Shown here piece after piece: positions 1 through 8,522 of a stretch of DNA of 64,000 bases. Each line of letters starts with the position of its first letter. The first letter of the stretch is position 1. Both the position numbers and the translations under genes were made by a program. The notes beneath the pieces are model-generated. The model ran no database searches and had not been told where the DNA came from. It saw only the letters and a program-made list of their open reading frames with translations. This DNA is from Ignavibacteria bacterium (GTDB taxonomy: Bacteria; Bacteroidota; Ignavibacteria; Kapaibacteriales; Kapaibacteriaceae): positions 2,166,207 to 2,230,206 of the forward strand of contig CP054181.1 in the NCBI GenBank assembly GCA_015709655.1, written 5' to 3'.

Positions 1-177
1 ACTCGTACAGGGCGACCACTCGGGGTCGCCCCTACGGTATCATATCGAAAATTACGATGTATCGTGTCGGTGGATGCTAACCGCCCCATACAACGGTTTA
101 TCGATTGATATGTGGACTCGTACAGGGCGACCACGCGGGGTCGCCCCTACGGTATCATATCGAAAATAACGATGTAT
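1..177. repeat. 115-bp hairpin repeat array, left segment
   Basis: About one and a half units of a 115-bp tandem repeat; the word ACTCGTACAGGGCGACCAC recurs at 1 and 116. Each unit has two GC-rich inverted repeats: arms GGGCGACC and GGTCGCCC around a 6-nt loop, and arms GGCGG (or GGTGG) and CCGCC around ATGCTAA. AT-rich stretches with ATCGATTGATATG and ACGATGTATCGT join them. The array continues on the far side of two IS insertions, at 1448-1762 and 3063-3300. No coding function is apparent, because a 115-bp period shifts frame at every unit. Confidence 0.9.
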
Positions 178-245
178 TGGAGTGGTCCTGAAAAAGTGGA
201 CACTACGGAAAAGGTGTAATTTTCCCAAAACCTTAGGAAAGAGCA

Positions 246-536
246 ATGAAACACGCACCACATTTTTATGATGAAACATTTAAACGTCGCGCCCTGGAGA
301 TGGTAGCTGCGGGACGTACGCTGGCCTCGGTGGCCCGTGAGCTTGGCATCGACGTCAAGCGACTATCGTACTGGAAGCGTACGCTTGGAGCTGCAGCAGC
401 TGCCGGACAGAAGACACCTGACGAGCTAGCCGCCGAAGTACGGGCCTTGCGCAGGCGCGCCGAGCGTGCAGAAATGGAGCTGGCTATTTTAAAAAAAGCG
501 ATGTCGATCTTTGCCGCTTCGCCGGGAAGGGACTGA
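246..536 (+). CDS. IS3-family transposase OrfA
   Basis: 96-residue DNA-binding subunit of an IS3-type transposase. The N-terminal half is a helix-turn-helix of the 'TFKRRALEMVAAGRTLASVARELGI' type, followed by a conserved W in the recognition region and a C-terminal leucine-zipper-like coiled coil that ends ELAILKKA. A run of seven A (491-497) near the 3' end is a typical slippery site: a -1 shift there enters the orfB frame, which stays open from 491, and would give the full OrfAB transposase. The ATG lies 64 bp inside the left end with GAAAGAGCA upstream. Confidence 0.92.
   Translation: MKHAPHFYDETFKRRALEMVAAGRTLASVARELGIDVKRLSYWKRTLGAAAAAGQKTPDELAAEVRALRRRAERAEMELAILKKAMSIFAASPGRD
491..497 (+). 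other. putative programmed -1 frameshift site (A7)
   Basis: Seven consecutive A precede GCG in the orfA-orfB overlap. The orfB frame is -1 relative to orfA and has no stop between this site and the orfB ATG at 542, as expected for IS3-family OrfAB fusion by slippage. Copy 2 of the IS has five A here, which joins the two frames in the DNA itself. Confidence 0.7.
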
Positions 537-541
537 AATAC

Positions 542-1420
542 ATGTTTATCAAAAACCATCAGCACTGTTGGCCGGTGCGCCTGCAGTGTCATGTGCTGCA
601 GGTGAGTGCCAGCGGCTACTATGCCTGGTTGAAGCGCCCCGAACCTCGGCACAGTGCCGATGAGCGTGAGCTAGTGCTTGCCATACGCACGATTGATGAG
701 AACTCCAGGCATACAATCGGCAGCCGCCGGATGATCGAGGAACTCCACCGACGCAATCTCGTGGCTGGCCGCCACAAAGTACGCCGGCTGATGCGGGAAG
801 ACGGCATCCGTGTCAAGCGCACGCCCAGGCGCGCATCCGTGCAGACCACCGATTCGCAGCATCAGCACCCGGTGGCCGAAAACCGGCTCAAGCGCAACTT
901 TACCGTCACGGCACCGAACACCGTCTGGGCAGCCGACATCACCTATGTGCCGACCAACGGTGGCTATGTGTACTTGGCGGTGGTGATGGATTTGTTCTCG
1001 CGTCGCATCATTGGCTGGCATCTGTCAGAGACGATCACGCAACAGCTCACCATCACGGCACTCTGGAAGGCCTGGAAGAACCGTTCTTATGCCACCGGCA
1101 TGCTCATTCATAGTGATCGCGGTTCGCAGTATGCTGCCGCTGGCTACCGCCAGTTTCTGACTGACTACTGCAAAGCAACGCAGAGCATGAGCCGCAAGGG
1201 AAACTGCTGGGACAACGCACCAGTAGAATCCTTTTTTGCCACGCTCAAGACCGAAGAATTCAACGACATCAACTTCGTTGATCTCGAGCACCTAAAGCGT
1301 CAGGCAGCACACTACATCGAGAACATCTATAATCGCAGACGACTGCATTCAACACTTGGATATACAACCCCCGTTGACTTTGAAAACAACTACTTTCGTA
1401 ATCAAAAACACCTACACTAA
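542..1420 (+). CDS. IS3-family transposase OrfB (DDE integrase domain)
   Basis: 292-residue catalytic subunit. An N-terminal HTH_21-like segment (VLAIRTIDENSRHTIGSRR..) precedes an rve integrase core. Catalytic acidic residues are visible in context: D in 'WAADITYVPT', D in 'HSDRGSQY' and E in 'NAPVESFFATLK'. The C-terminal NRRRLHSTLGYTTPVDFE block is typical of the family. It starts 5 nt after the orfA stop but is probably made mainly as OrfAB by -1 frameshifting. It is intact, so this copy could be active. Confidence 0.95.
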   Translation: MFIKNHQHCWPVRLQCHVLQVSASGYYAWLKRPEPRHSADERELVLAIRTIDENSRHTIGSRRMIEELHRRNLVAGRHKVRRLMREDGIRVKRTPRRASVQTTDSQHQHPVAENRLKRNFTVTAPNTVWAADITYVPTNGGYVYLAVVMDLFSRRIIGWHLSETITQQLTITALWKAWKNRSYATGMLIHSDRGSQYAAAGYRQFLTDYCKATQSMSRKGNCWDNAPVESFFATLKTEEFNDINFVDLEHLKRQAAHYIENIYNRRRLHSTLGYTTPVDFENNYFRNQKHLH

Positions 1421-1447
1421 TGTGTCCATTTTTGTAGGACCACACCA

Positions 1448-1762
1448 GTATCGTATTGGCGGATGCTAACCGCCCCCTACAACGGTTTATCGATTGATAT
1501 GTGGACTCGTACAGGGCGACCACGCGGGGTCGCCCCTACGGTATCATATCGAAAATAACGATGTATCGTATTGGCGGATGCTAACCGCCCCCTACAACGA
1601 ATTATCGATTGATATGTGGATTCGTACCGGGCGACCACACGGTGTCGCCCCTACAGCATCATATCGAACATCATGATGTTTCGTGGAGGGCGGATGTCAT
1701 CCGCCCCCTACAACGGTTTATCGATTGGTATGCCGATTCGTACCGGGCGACCACACGGTGTC
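1448..1762. repeat. 115-bp hairpin repeat array, middle segment
   Basis: Continuation of the array from 1-177 after the first IS, about 2.7 units. It contains both unit subtypes: GGCGGATGCTAACCGCC (5-bp stem) and GGGCGGATGTCATCCGCCC (9-bp stem). The segment ends at the GTC target duplication of the second IS. No gene is apparent. Confidence 0.88.
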
Positions 1763-1830
1763 TGAACCCGGCCTGAATTGAGGTACAGAAAGATAAACTG
1801 TATTTTTCAATTCAAGAAAGGAGAACCGCA

Positions 1831-2142
1831 ATGGCAGGTAAACGTACACGGCAGCCAATAGAGGCTCAGTTTAGAGCTGAAGCGCTGCGTCTAGTAAGGG
1901 ACCATCCCGAGCGTCAGAAGTCCAGTATCGCCCGTGACCTTGGCATCGATGCTAAAACGCTGTATGCTTGGATACAGGCAGATAAGAAGAGCAAATCATC
2001 ACAGCCAGATGCTTTGGAAGCGAGCGCCGAGGAAAACGCCCGACTGCGTCGTGAATTGAAGGTGGTGACTCAGGAGCGCGACATCCTAAAAATGCCATCG
2101 GTATCTTCTCTCAACGGCCGAGATGAGATACGACTTCATTGA
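1831..2142 (+). CDS. IS3-family transposase OrfA (altered C-terminus)
   Basis: 103-residue helix-turn-helix protein with 'AQFRAEALRLVRDHPER..SSIARDLGIDAKTLYAWI', then a coiled coil 'ENARLRRELKVVTQERDILK'. The family normally continues ILKKA-I-FSQ; here the A run after ILK is only five long, so the reading switches to an unrelated tail (MPSVSSLNGRDEIRLH). The A run has therefore probably lost bases, or has been under-called, at the frameshift window. A good ribosome site (AAGGAGA) lies 7 nt upstream of the ATG. Confidence 0.85.
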   Translation: MAGKRTRQPIEAQFRAEALRLVRDHPERQKSSIARDLGIDAKTLYAWIQADKKSKSSQPDALEASAEENARLRRELKVVTQERDILKMPSVSSLNGRDEIRLH

Positions 2143-3032
2143 GCGTCATCGCTCGAAACGTGGCCGTTAGACGTGATGTGTCGAGTCTTGCAAGCTTCCG
2201 TGATGGCTACTATCAGTGGCGCAAGGGTGTTGAGGGAAGCGCAAGCAAGAAGATCGCGAACTGCTTGCTCAGATCAATGAGATCTATCAGGCAACGGAGA
2301 GGAGCTATGGTGCTGAGTGGATCGCTCATGATATCAGGAAAGGCGGGAGACGTGTCGGAAGAGACTCGGGTTCGTCGGCTCATGAAGCAAAACGGTATGC
2401 CTGTTCAATGCAAGAACACATGGAAATGCATGGCAACGACGAATCTATCGGAGACGTATCACCCCTCATCGGATCTCGTGCAGCGCGCGTTCCACAGGAC
2501 TGAACTGGACGAACTGTGGCTGAGCGACTATTCTGAGCTTCCGGCGATCGGTCCAAAGATCTACGCCGTGGCGATCAAGGATCAAGCATCGCACCGCATT
2601 CTTGGTATCCACGTTTCGCATGATTTGCATGTTGGAGCGTTGTTCAAAGCATTCCATCAAGCCGTGATCGCGCGTCGGCTGAAGCACAGGACATTAGAGC
2701 TGCGCCATCATCTTCCACTCCGACCAAGGAGGGCAGGTACAACTCATATGCATTCAAAGATGAGCTCAAGAAGTACGGCCTCGTTAGTAGCATGGGCTCA
2801 TCAGGCGACTGCTATGACAATGCTCCGATGGAATCGTTTTGGGCCACGATGAAGACCGAGTTGATGCATCACTTTCCATTTCGTAACGTCGAACATGCCG
2901 CAGGTCGCCATCTATCGATGGACACATCTGTTCTACAACCAACGCCGCAGACACACGTCAATCGGTGGACTCTCGCCCGTGCAATTCGAAGTTGATTGGT
3001 ATCAACGCAATCGATCAGTATGTTGTACTTAA
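2123..3032 (+). pseudogene. IS3-family transposase OrfB, frameshifted
   Basis: Pieces of one orfB in several frames. They start MRYDFIERHRSK (ATG 2123), then GYYQWRKG, then the core 'DELWLSDYSELPA..YAVAIKDQASHRILGIH' (about 2460-2660), then 'SSGDCYDNAPMESFWATMKTEL' (about 2790-2860, containing the catalytic E) and 'QFEVDWYQRNRSVCCT' ending at 3032. At least four frame changes are needed to read the whole domain. The transposase is not functional as written, although homopolymer miscalls could account for some breaks. Confidence 0.85.
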
Positions 3033-3062
3033 ACTTTCGTACCTCGAATTAGGCCGGGATCA

Positions 3063-3300
3063 GTCGCCCCTACAGCATCATATCGAACATCATGATGTTT
3101 CGTGGAGGGCGGATGTCATCCGCCCCCTACAACGATTTATCGTTTGGTATGCGGACTCGTACCGGGCGACCACACGGGGTCGCCCCTACGGCATCATATC
3201 GAACATCATGATGTTTCGTGGAGGGCGGATGTCATCCGCCCCCTACAACGATTTATCGATTGATATGTGGATTCGTACCGGGCGACCATGCGGGTCAGGC
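3063..3300. repeat. 115-bp hairpin repeat array, right segment
   Basis: About two units continuing the array after the second IS, mainly of the GGGCGGATGTCATCCGCCC subtype with 'ATGATGTTTCGTGGAGGGCGG'. The last unit degenerates at 'GCGACCATGCGGGTCAGGC', where the R2 element begins. Confidence 0.85.
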
Positions 3301-3545
3301 GCCACGGTTTCACATCCACATTGCGGTCAAACACAACCCTCTTGCACGACCGAACTGCGCCATAAATCCCGAGCGGACGGACTACGGCCCTTCGGGCCCC
3401 ACCCCCACCTCCGCCACCATCGTGCCTCACCACCTACCTACACAGCTCAACCGGTCGGCTGCGTTGCGCAGCCTACATTAAAACCTGAGAAATTCCGGAG
3501 CAATTGCTTTTGTAGTAAAGTAGGAGTATCAAAGAAAATGTGACG
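3301..3545. repeat. dispersed element R2, copy 1
   Basis: About 240 bp, from GCCACGGTTTCACATCCAC to GAAAATGTGACG. Internal perfect hairpins are GGCTGCG-TTG-CGCAGCC and GGCCC-TTC-GGGCC. Near-identical copies lie at 11321-11540 and 13343-13585, with diverged inverted copies at 44595-44758 and 47507-47700. No long ORF is conserved between copies. It resembles a non-autonomous mobile element or a structured RNA, but the class is unknown to me. Confidence 0.85.
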
Positions 3546-3618
3546 TATCACCATTTTAGCCCCCTAAATAGCTGGAGCAGGCTCCTAATTGTAATTTCAC
3601 ACAAGCAAGGAGTAACAA

Positions 3619-3915
3619 ATGGGAACCTACCGCCGCAGAATTAAGGAAATGAAACTGACGATCCTGGAAGAAGCAGGGCAATACGGGATAGCACAGACAA
3701 GCCGTAAACACGGTATTGCTGCAAATCAGATGTATCACTGAAAGAAGAAATACCTGTGATTGGGAGAAGCAGGGGTGTCGGGCACAGTACGCAAAGACGA
3801 TCCTGAGACCCACCGACTTCGGTTAGAGAATCAGGCCCTAAAAGAGATGATCGCCGATCAGGCACTAGCCTTGCGGATTAAAGATAGTCTGCTAAAAAAA
3901 CAGAACAACGGCTCA
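3619..3915 (+). pseudogene. IS3-type OrfA remnant with two in-frame TGA
   Basis: Starts ATG after AAGGAG. It reads MGTYRRRIKEMKLTILEEAGQY, then QTSRKHGIAANQMYH, then TGA (3739-3741) where a related fragment at 41881-42098 has W, then KKKYL and a second TGA (3757-3759), then LGEAGVSGTVRKDDPETHRLRLENQ. The same two TGA codons occur in the copy at 11614, so they predate that duplication. TGA is used as a normal stop elsewhere in the window, so recoding is unlikely. Confidence 0.75.
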
Positions 3916-3924
3916 GGAGCGGCT

Positions 3925-4535
3925 CATGATTGCCCGCGAGTATGTAGCCGCGGGAGCCTGTACACGCAGTGTCTTAGCGATAGCGGGTGTCTCAGAGAGC
4001 GCATTCTACTGCCGAAGGGCGGCATCCGTGGTCGGAGAGCTACATCAACGACGCTGGATGTCACCGGCAGAGTTTGGACAGAAGAACAGCTTCCTGCCGT
4101 GATCATTGCGGAACTGGAACGGGAGTTTGTTGATGTTGGCTACATCACGATCACCAAGTGGCTTCGGCGTAAGCACAAGCACAAGCTTCTGATCAACAAG
4201 AAGAAGGTGTACCGATTGATGTCGAAGCACGGACTGCTCAACAGCAAGCCCGTGCGGAGCACGATCAGCAAGCAATGGATCAAGGAGCTGGCGCAGAATC
4301 CAACGCAGCCACTGACGCATCTTGAATTCGATATTAAGTCCATACATATCCATGATGCTGGCGGTGCTCGATGTGAAGAGTTGATACAACGACTGCATCG
4401 TCGAGAGTGTCATTTGCAGCCAATACACCTTTATCGATCTGAGACATGCTAATAATGTTCTTTCCAGATGGGTGCTATCCTACAACCACGAACGCATACA
4501 GAGCGGCATCGGCAATACGTCGACAGCCGAGTAGT
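3925..4535 (+). pseudogene. IS3-type OrfB remnant
   Basis: Fragments recognisable as an IS3-family OrfB: 'MIAREYVAAGACTRSVLAIAGVSESAFY', then 'YITITKWLRRKHKHKLLINKKKVYRLMSKHGLL' (HTH_21-like) and the start of the rve core 'HLEFDIKSIHIHDAGG'. The distal part, 'LRHANNVLSRWVLSYNHERIQSGIGN', is in another frame, and the middle of the catalytic core is missing. It is a dead transposase gene. Confidence 0.75.
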
Positions 4536-4600
4536 TAGCTAACTACAACGTATCATTGCCACAATCATCAACATTGAAGAAACAACTAACGAGATATTCA

Positions 4601-4968
4601 ATTAACTGACAATTAGGAATCCGCCTGCGAAAAAGCGGAGGTTAGCCCGGTACGCAGAGATATCACTCCGCACCGAGATATGTCACGCCACTAAATGTTC
4701 TCCGGAGCCACTACGATCTGACCAAACATCAGCAGAGCAATAATGCATGATGCTTCTTGAGAATATCCAAATTTGTAAAATCACATACAATCATCTGAAA
4801 AACGTCACAAATTTGCCTCAACCTTCTTTAATCGCCAGTTTCCTCTGAAGCAGTACCGTCCAAGTTATTTAGTAGTTGTTGTAGAAATTAATGTAACCAG
4901 TTCTCAATTGGGGTGTTATTTTGGTGAGGTCACCGTGTATTTCTAGCCACAATTCTCGGGGGTATAGT
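4601..4968. other. intergenic, no gene seen
   Basis: AT-rich spacer between the IS remnant and the secreted-protein cluster. I see no ORF, RNA gene or repeat from this window here; it presumably contains the promoter of the cluster at 4969, but no convincing -33/-7 pair stands out. Confidence 0.5.
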
Positions 4969-6261
4969 ATGTATCTAACAGAATTCGTTTCGGCAGAGTC
5001 AAAAATAATCGCTCTACTGTTGCCATGGGCTGCATGTGTCTTTTTTGTCACGGCATCACCAATCCCCGCTGCTAGTCAGGGTTGTGCTGTTGGTGCGATA
5101 GCTGGAGACCGTATGGGTTACCGCCTTCGTATATCCGAGCCAAATAACATGTGCACATGTGCCAATGTATATACCCTCCCATACACACTGCATCTGCTGG
5201 AGAGCGGGAGCCCTTCCCTGCGGTTTACGTCAAACGGACCAGCTCAGGCCCCAGCGTGTATTGGCGATGTCCACGCAACACTCAGCTTGAACGCTGGTGG
5301 CCCTGGCTTCTCGTCGCTCGAGGCAGTAAATGATTTTTCAATTGTAGTAGATCAGAGCGCTGCAAACCTGATTCTTTCTACGCGCGATCCGGGGTCGTCT
5401 ATAAAATTTGCTACAACGCATCCAAATGGCGGACCCGATGTGGAGCGTATGCGCATCACTGACCTTGGAAGAATTGCGATAGGCACTACCAACGCCCACG
5501 AGCTGGTGCAGATTGGGGAGTTTATAGCGTTTCATGACGGAGGCGGAAAGTTCCTTGGCTTTAATGCATACTACGATGGTGCAAATTTCCGTAACGTAGT
5601 TGGTGAAAGAATATCGGCTACCGTCGGTGTTTCTGAAGACATTGTTCCGCCATCGCAGACGTTTGAAGCGTTGGTTCTTGCTGTAGATCAAGATGCAGTT
5701 AGTAGCGGCACGGTGTTCGAGTCTGACTTTAAGGGCATTGCCATTCAGTCTAACGGCACAGTAGGCGTTGGCGAGCGTTTCCCTGATGCATTGTTGCAAA
5801 TTCATGCCCCAGCAAGCAATACCTATCCAATGCTGCACATTACCCACGTTGTGAGTTCGGTAGAGCGCTCGGCATTGCGCATTACCTCAATGGGAGAGGT
5901 TGTAATTGGCGACAATCTATGCAGCACATCTATTCCCACAGAAAACATTAAGCTGCATGTTGATGGTGCAGCCGTAGCAAAGGAGTTTTTTGTGACGCTT
6001 GACGATTGGCCGGACTATGTGTTCGAGAAGGGGTATGAGCTAATGTCCCTTGCTGAAGTAAAACGGTTTATTAGTAACAACGGTCACCTTCCGGGAATCC
6101 CCACATCACAGAATGTACAACACAGCGGTGTTGGCATTGGGACAATGAATGCAAAGCTCTTGGAGAAGATCGAAGAGCTTACTCTGTACCTTGTTCAATT
6201 ATCTGAACAGAATACAGCGCTGGAGGAACGTCTTGCTAAATTGGAAGGGATACCAAGGTGA
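4969..6261 (+). CDS. secreted tail-fibre-like protein with C-terminal coiled coil
   Basis: 430 residues. The ATG at 4969 is preferred over a TTG at 4921 because it follows CGGGGG and directly precedes a hydrophobic signal-like segment (IIALLLPWAACVFFVTASPIPAASQ). The middle region has beta-repeat features ('RMRITDLGRIAIGTTN', 'SALRITSMGEVVIGDN') typical of tail-fibre-like surface proteins. The C-terminus carries the Bacteroidota block 'DYVFEKGYELMSLAEVKRFISNNGHLPGIP..GVGIGTMNAKLLEKIEELTLY' and a coiled coil. No T9SS domain is seen. The stop overlaps the GTG of the next gene, which suggests translational coupling in an operon. The exact role is unknown; surface or adhesin-like is an inference. 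Confidence 0.8.
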   Translation: MYLTEFVSAESKIIALLLPWAACVFFVTASPIPAASQGCAVGAIAGDRMGYRLRISEPNNMCTCANVYTLPYTLHLLESGSPSLRFTSNGPAQAPACIGDVHATLSLNAGGPGFSSLEAVNDFSIVVDQSAANLILSTRDPGSSIKFATTHPNGGPDVERMRITDLGRIAIGTTNAHELVQIGEFIAFHDGGGKFLGFNAYYDGANFRNVVGERISATVGVSEDIVPPSQTFEALVLAVDQDAVSSGTVFESDFKGIAIQSNGTVGVGERFPDALLQIHAPASNTYPMLHITHVVSSVERSALRITSMGEVVIGDNLCSTSIPTENIKLHVDGAAVAKEFFVTLDDWPDYVFEKGYELMSLAEVKRFISNNGHLPGIPTSQNVQHSGVGIGTMNAKLLEKIEELTLYLVQLSEQNTALEERLAKLEGIPR

Positions 6262-8519
6262 TTATACGCCAACCGGCAGCCGCGCATTACGGATGCAGTG
6301 CCCTGCACCGCGTGACATGGTTTGTTATCGCGATACCGGTACTATCAGTACCACTGTACTCTCAGCTTGCTTCTACGGCCGATGCACTAACCACCAGACC
6401 GGATCTGCGCAAGCATGGCTGGCTTATCGTTGCTGATTCTGCCCAAACATCGGTACAGAAATTCATTACCAAGAACAGTTCTCGGTTCGGTTTTGCCGAT
6501 AACGACGCGTTAGAGATAATCGCAAGCCATATAGACAAGAATGGTTGGACGCATACCAAGTATCTCCAACACTACAAAGGCATACCAATAGAGGGGGCTG
6601 ACGTAGTGTTTCATGCCGACAAGTCGGGGAATGTGCAAAGCGTTAATGGGAAATTTGTAATAGGTCTTACCGCCACCGGTGCAACATCGGTATCGGTAGC
6701 GCGGGCACGCGAGCTAGCACTTGCTTACCTTACTTCCGACGAATACGCTTGGGAGAACGAAAGCCAAGAGGCCATGATAAAACTAAGTACCGGCAATGCC
6801 TATGCCACCTACTATCCAACGCCAACACTGGTGTTTACCAGGAATGCCGATACACTTGCCGTAGAAGCAAAGAATCTTGTCCTTGCCTACAGGGTAGATA
6901 TCCACTCCGTAACGCCGAGCTATGCATACCGCATCTACCTGGATCCCACCACTGGCAACGAACTTCGGCGCACGTCCCTGCGCAGTGGCAATTGTAATCC
7001 CACAACGGCAACGGTCTATACTGTGTACAACGGCCAACAGACCATACACACTGAAGAAATTCCACAGTCAAATCCAACACGCTATCGCCTCTACGATCCA
7101 TGCAGAAGAATCCAAACCAAGTATGAAAGCAATGATGTTACTAACCAGGGCACCACGTGGTACGCTGCCCTGGATGGCTTTACCCAAGCACATTGGGGGG
7201 CTATGAGAACATACGACTATTTTCAGCATGGGCTGGGAAGACCTGGGGGACCATTGGATACGACAAAGGTGATGGTACAGAAATTGACTTCAGATATTGT
7301 CGGGGCAATGTATTCGAATGGCGCTATTTTCTCAGATGATAATTCTACATCTCATTGCCACGACTACATGACCAACCTCGACGTTGTCGCACACGAGTGG
7401 ACCCATGGTTTTATCGAGAATACACTTGCAGACCTCCAAAATCAAGGTGCCTCTGAAGCTAAGGTCTTAAACGAGGGCTTTGCAGACATCTTTGGTGAGA
7501 TGGTAGAGTGTTATGTGGGTAGCCAGTCGGACCAGTGCGGCACATGGAAAGCCGGTGGTGAGTGTACATCGCTCGAAAGCAATTATCCGCGAAACCTAAA
7601 AGAGCCCACGGCCAGCCAGGGTGCTCGTACATACTGCGGACTCAACTGGAGTGGCGATGTGTATGCCAAGTCGGGTGTGTTGGCGCGGTGGTTCTATTTA
7701 CTTACCGAGGGCGATACAGCCTCGAATGACCACTGCTGTTATCCGATAACACAACAGAACTTTATTGTGGTAGATGGTGTTGGAACAACCATCGCCTCGG
7801 ATATCTGTTACGCTGTTTTAACCAATGGATATCTAACATCGGCATCGGACTTTGTTGATGCCGGCATTGCTACGGCATACTACACAGACCTTGAGTACGG
7901 CACACCCGCATTGTACAGCGTAATTAATGCATGGCATGCCGTTGGAGTGTACGAAGGCCTGGGCGAAAATGCTTGCGGAACATTCGATGTCTATAACAGT
8001 CCTGCGGTAGCCGTAAGCACCAGAGCATATCGAACATGTATCCCACCATTAGGCAACGGACTTTGGGTAAAGGATAACGGACACCTTACCACTACTTCGG
8101 GCAGGTACATACACATGCGCACGGGGACAAGAGTTGATGCCGGAGGATACTTTCATGCACGGATTCAGCAGCCATGTTCGACGTGGGTTGCCAAGGTGGG
8201 TGGAACATCTGTACTAGAAAGCCAGCTTGATTCGAGTTTACCTCTATCACATAGAACATACCCACTTTCCATCTCCATTCGCCCCAACCCGGCCCATGCC
8301 ACAGCCATGTTAGATATCGTAACAAACCGTAATGTAGTGGTGGATATCGAAGTCAATAACCTAGTAGGTTCACGTGCAATTCTGCAGCTCGGCGGCGTGC
8401 AAGTGGCAAGCGGAGCATCGGCAATTCCGTTAGATGTTACCACATTAGCAGCAGGACTGTACCTGTGCCTTGTACGAACCCCCGAAAGCATATCCACATG
8501 CTACTTCTTGGTGGAGTGA
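6258..8519 (+). CDS. M4-family (thermolysin-like) metallopeptidase, T9SS-sorted
   Basis: 753 residues from a GTG that overlaps the upstream stop (GTGA). A signal-like segment and an FTP-type propeptide (about 50-230; 'KYLQHYKGIPIEGADVVFHADKSG') precede the catalytic domain. Zinc motif HEWTH is at residues 379-383 and the third ligand lies in NEGFADIFGE (E406), as in M4 peptidases. The last ~80 residues are a T9SS sorting domain (SIRPNPAHATAMLDIV...GLYLCLVRTP). It is probably an extracellular or surface protease made as a zymogen. Its sorting domain is nearly identical in DNA to that of the next gene, although the rest of the two proteins is unrelated. Confidence 0.93.
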   Translation: MIIRQPAAAHYGCSALHRVTWFVIAIPVLSVPLYSQLASTADALTTRPDLRKHGWLIVADSAQTSVQKFITKNSSRFGFADNDALEIIASHIDKNGWTHTKYLQHYKGIPIEGADVVFHADKSGNVQSVNGKFVIGLTATGATSVSVARARELALAYLTSDEYAWENESQEAMIKLSTGNAYATYYPTPTLVFTRNADTLAVEAKNLVLAYRVDIHSVTPSYAYRIYLDPTTGNELRRTSLRSGNCNPTTATVYTVYNGQQTIHTEEIPQSNPTRYRLYDPCRRIQTKYESNDVTNQGTTWYAALDGFTQAHWGAMRTYDYFQHGLGRPGGPLDTTKVMVQKLTSDIVGAMYSNGAIFSDDNSTSHCHDYMTNLDVVAHEWTHGFIENTLADLQNQGASEAKVLNEGFADIFGEMVECYVGSQSDQCGTWKAGGECTSLESNYPRNLKEPTASQGARTYCGLNWSGDVYAKSGVLARWFYLLTEGDTASNDHCCYPITQQNFIVVDGVGTTIASDICYAVLTNGYLTSASDFVDAGIATAYYTDLEYGTPALYSVINAWHAVGVYEGLGENACGTFDVYNSPAVAVSTRAYRTCIPPLGNGLWVKDNGHLTTTSGRYIHMRTGTRVDAGGYFHARIQQPCSTWVAKVGGTSVLESQLDSSLPLSHRTYPLSISIRPNPAHATAMLDIVTNRNVVVDIEVNNLVGSRAILQLGGVQVASGASAIPLDVTTLAAGLYLCLVRTPESISTCYFLVE

Positions 8520-8522
8520 GCA

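Larger units (their letters stand above)
178..1447 (+). mobile_element. IS3-family insertion sequence, copy 1 (intact)
   Basis: Complete 1270-bp element. Its left end (TGGAGTGGTCCTGAAAAAGT) matches the reverse complement of its right end (TGGTGTGGTCCTACAAAAAT). It is flanked by a 4-bp duplication GTAT at 174-177 and 1448-1451. Removing the element and one GTAT restores a normal 115-bp repeat unit (GATGTAT then CGTATTGGCGG), which confirms the ends. It encodes orfA and orfB with a -1 frameshift window between them. A second, frame-broken copy lies at 47757-49022 on the other strand. Confidence 0.95.
1763..3062 (+). mobile_element. second IS3-family element, frame-broken transposase
   Basis: 1300-bp element. 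The left end TGAACCCGGCCTGAATTGAG and the reverse complement of the right end TGATCCCGGCCTAATTCGAG are imperfect inverted repeats. A 3-bp duplication GTC (1760-1762 and 3063-3065) flanks it, and excision restores the repeat unit ACACGGTGTCGCCCCTAC. It differs in sequence from copy 1 at 178-1447. It carries an intact-looking orfA and an orfB broken by several frameshifts. Confidence 0.9.
3546..4600 (+). mobile_element. degenerate IS3-type remnant
   Basis: Remnant of another IS3-family element that follows R2 directly. It holds an orfA with stops (3619-3915) and an orfB broken into frames (about 3925-4535). The sequence TTTTAGCCCCCTAAATAGCTGG just after R2 is repeated at 11553, where the same remnant is present but shorter. 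I could not find a matching right terminus, so the end given is approximate. Confidence 0.7.

Noticed and set aside
3619-3915. In-frame TGA at a Trp position, hinting at TGA recoded as tryptophan.
   Set aside because: Housekeeping genes here (panD, corA, rlmB) end with normal stops and use TGG for Trp; only dead IS remnants show it.
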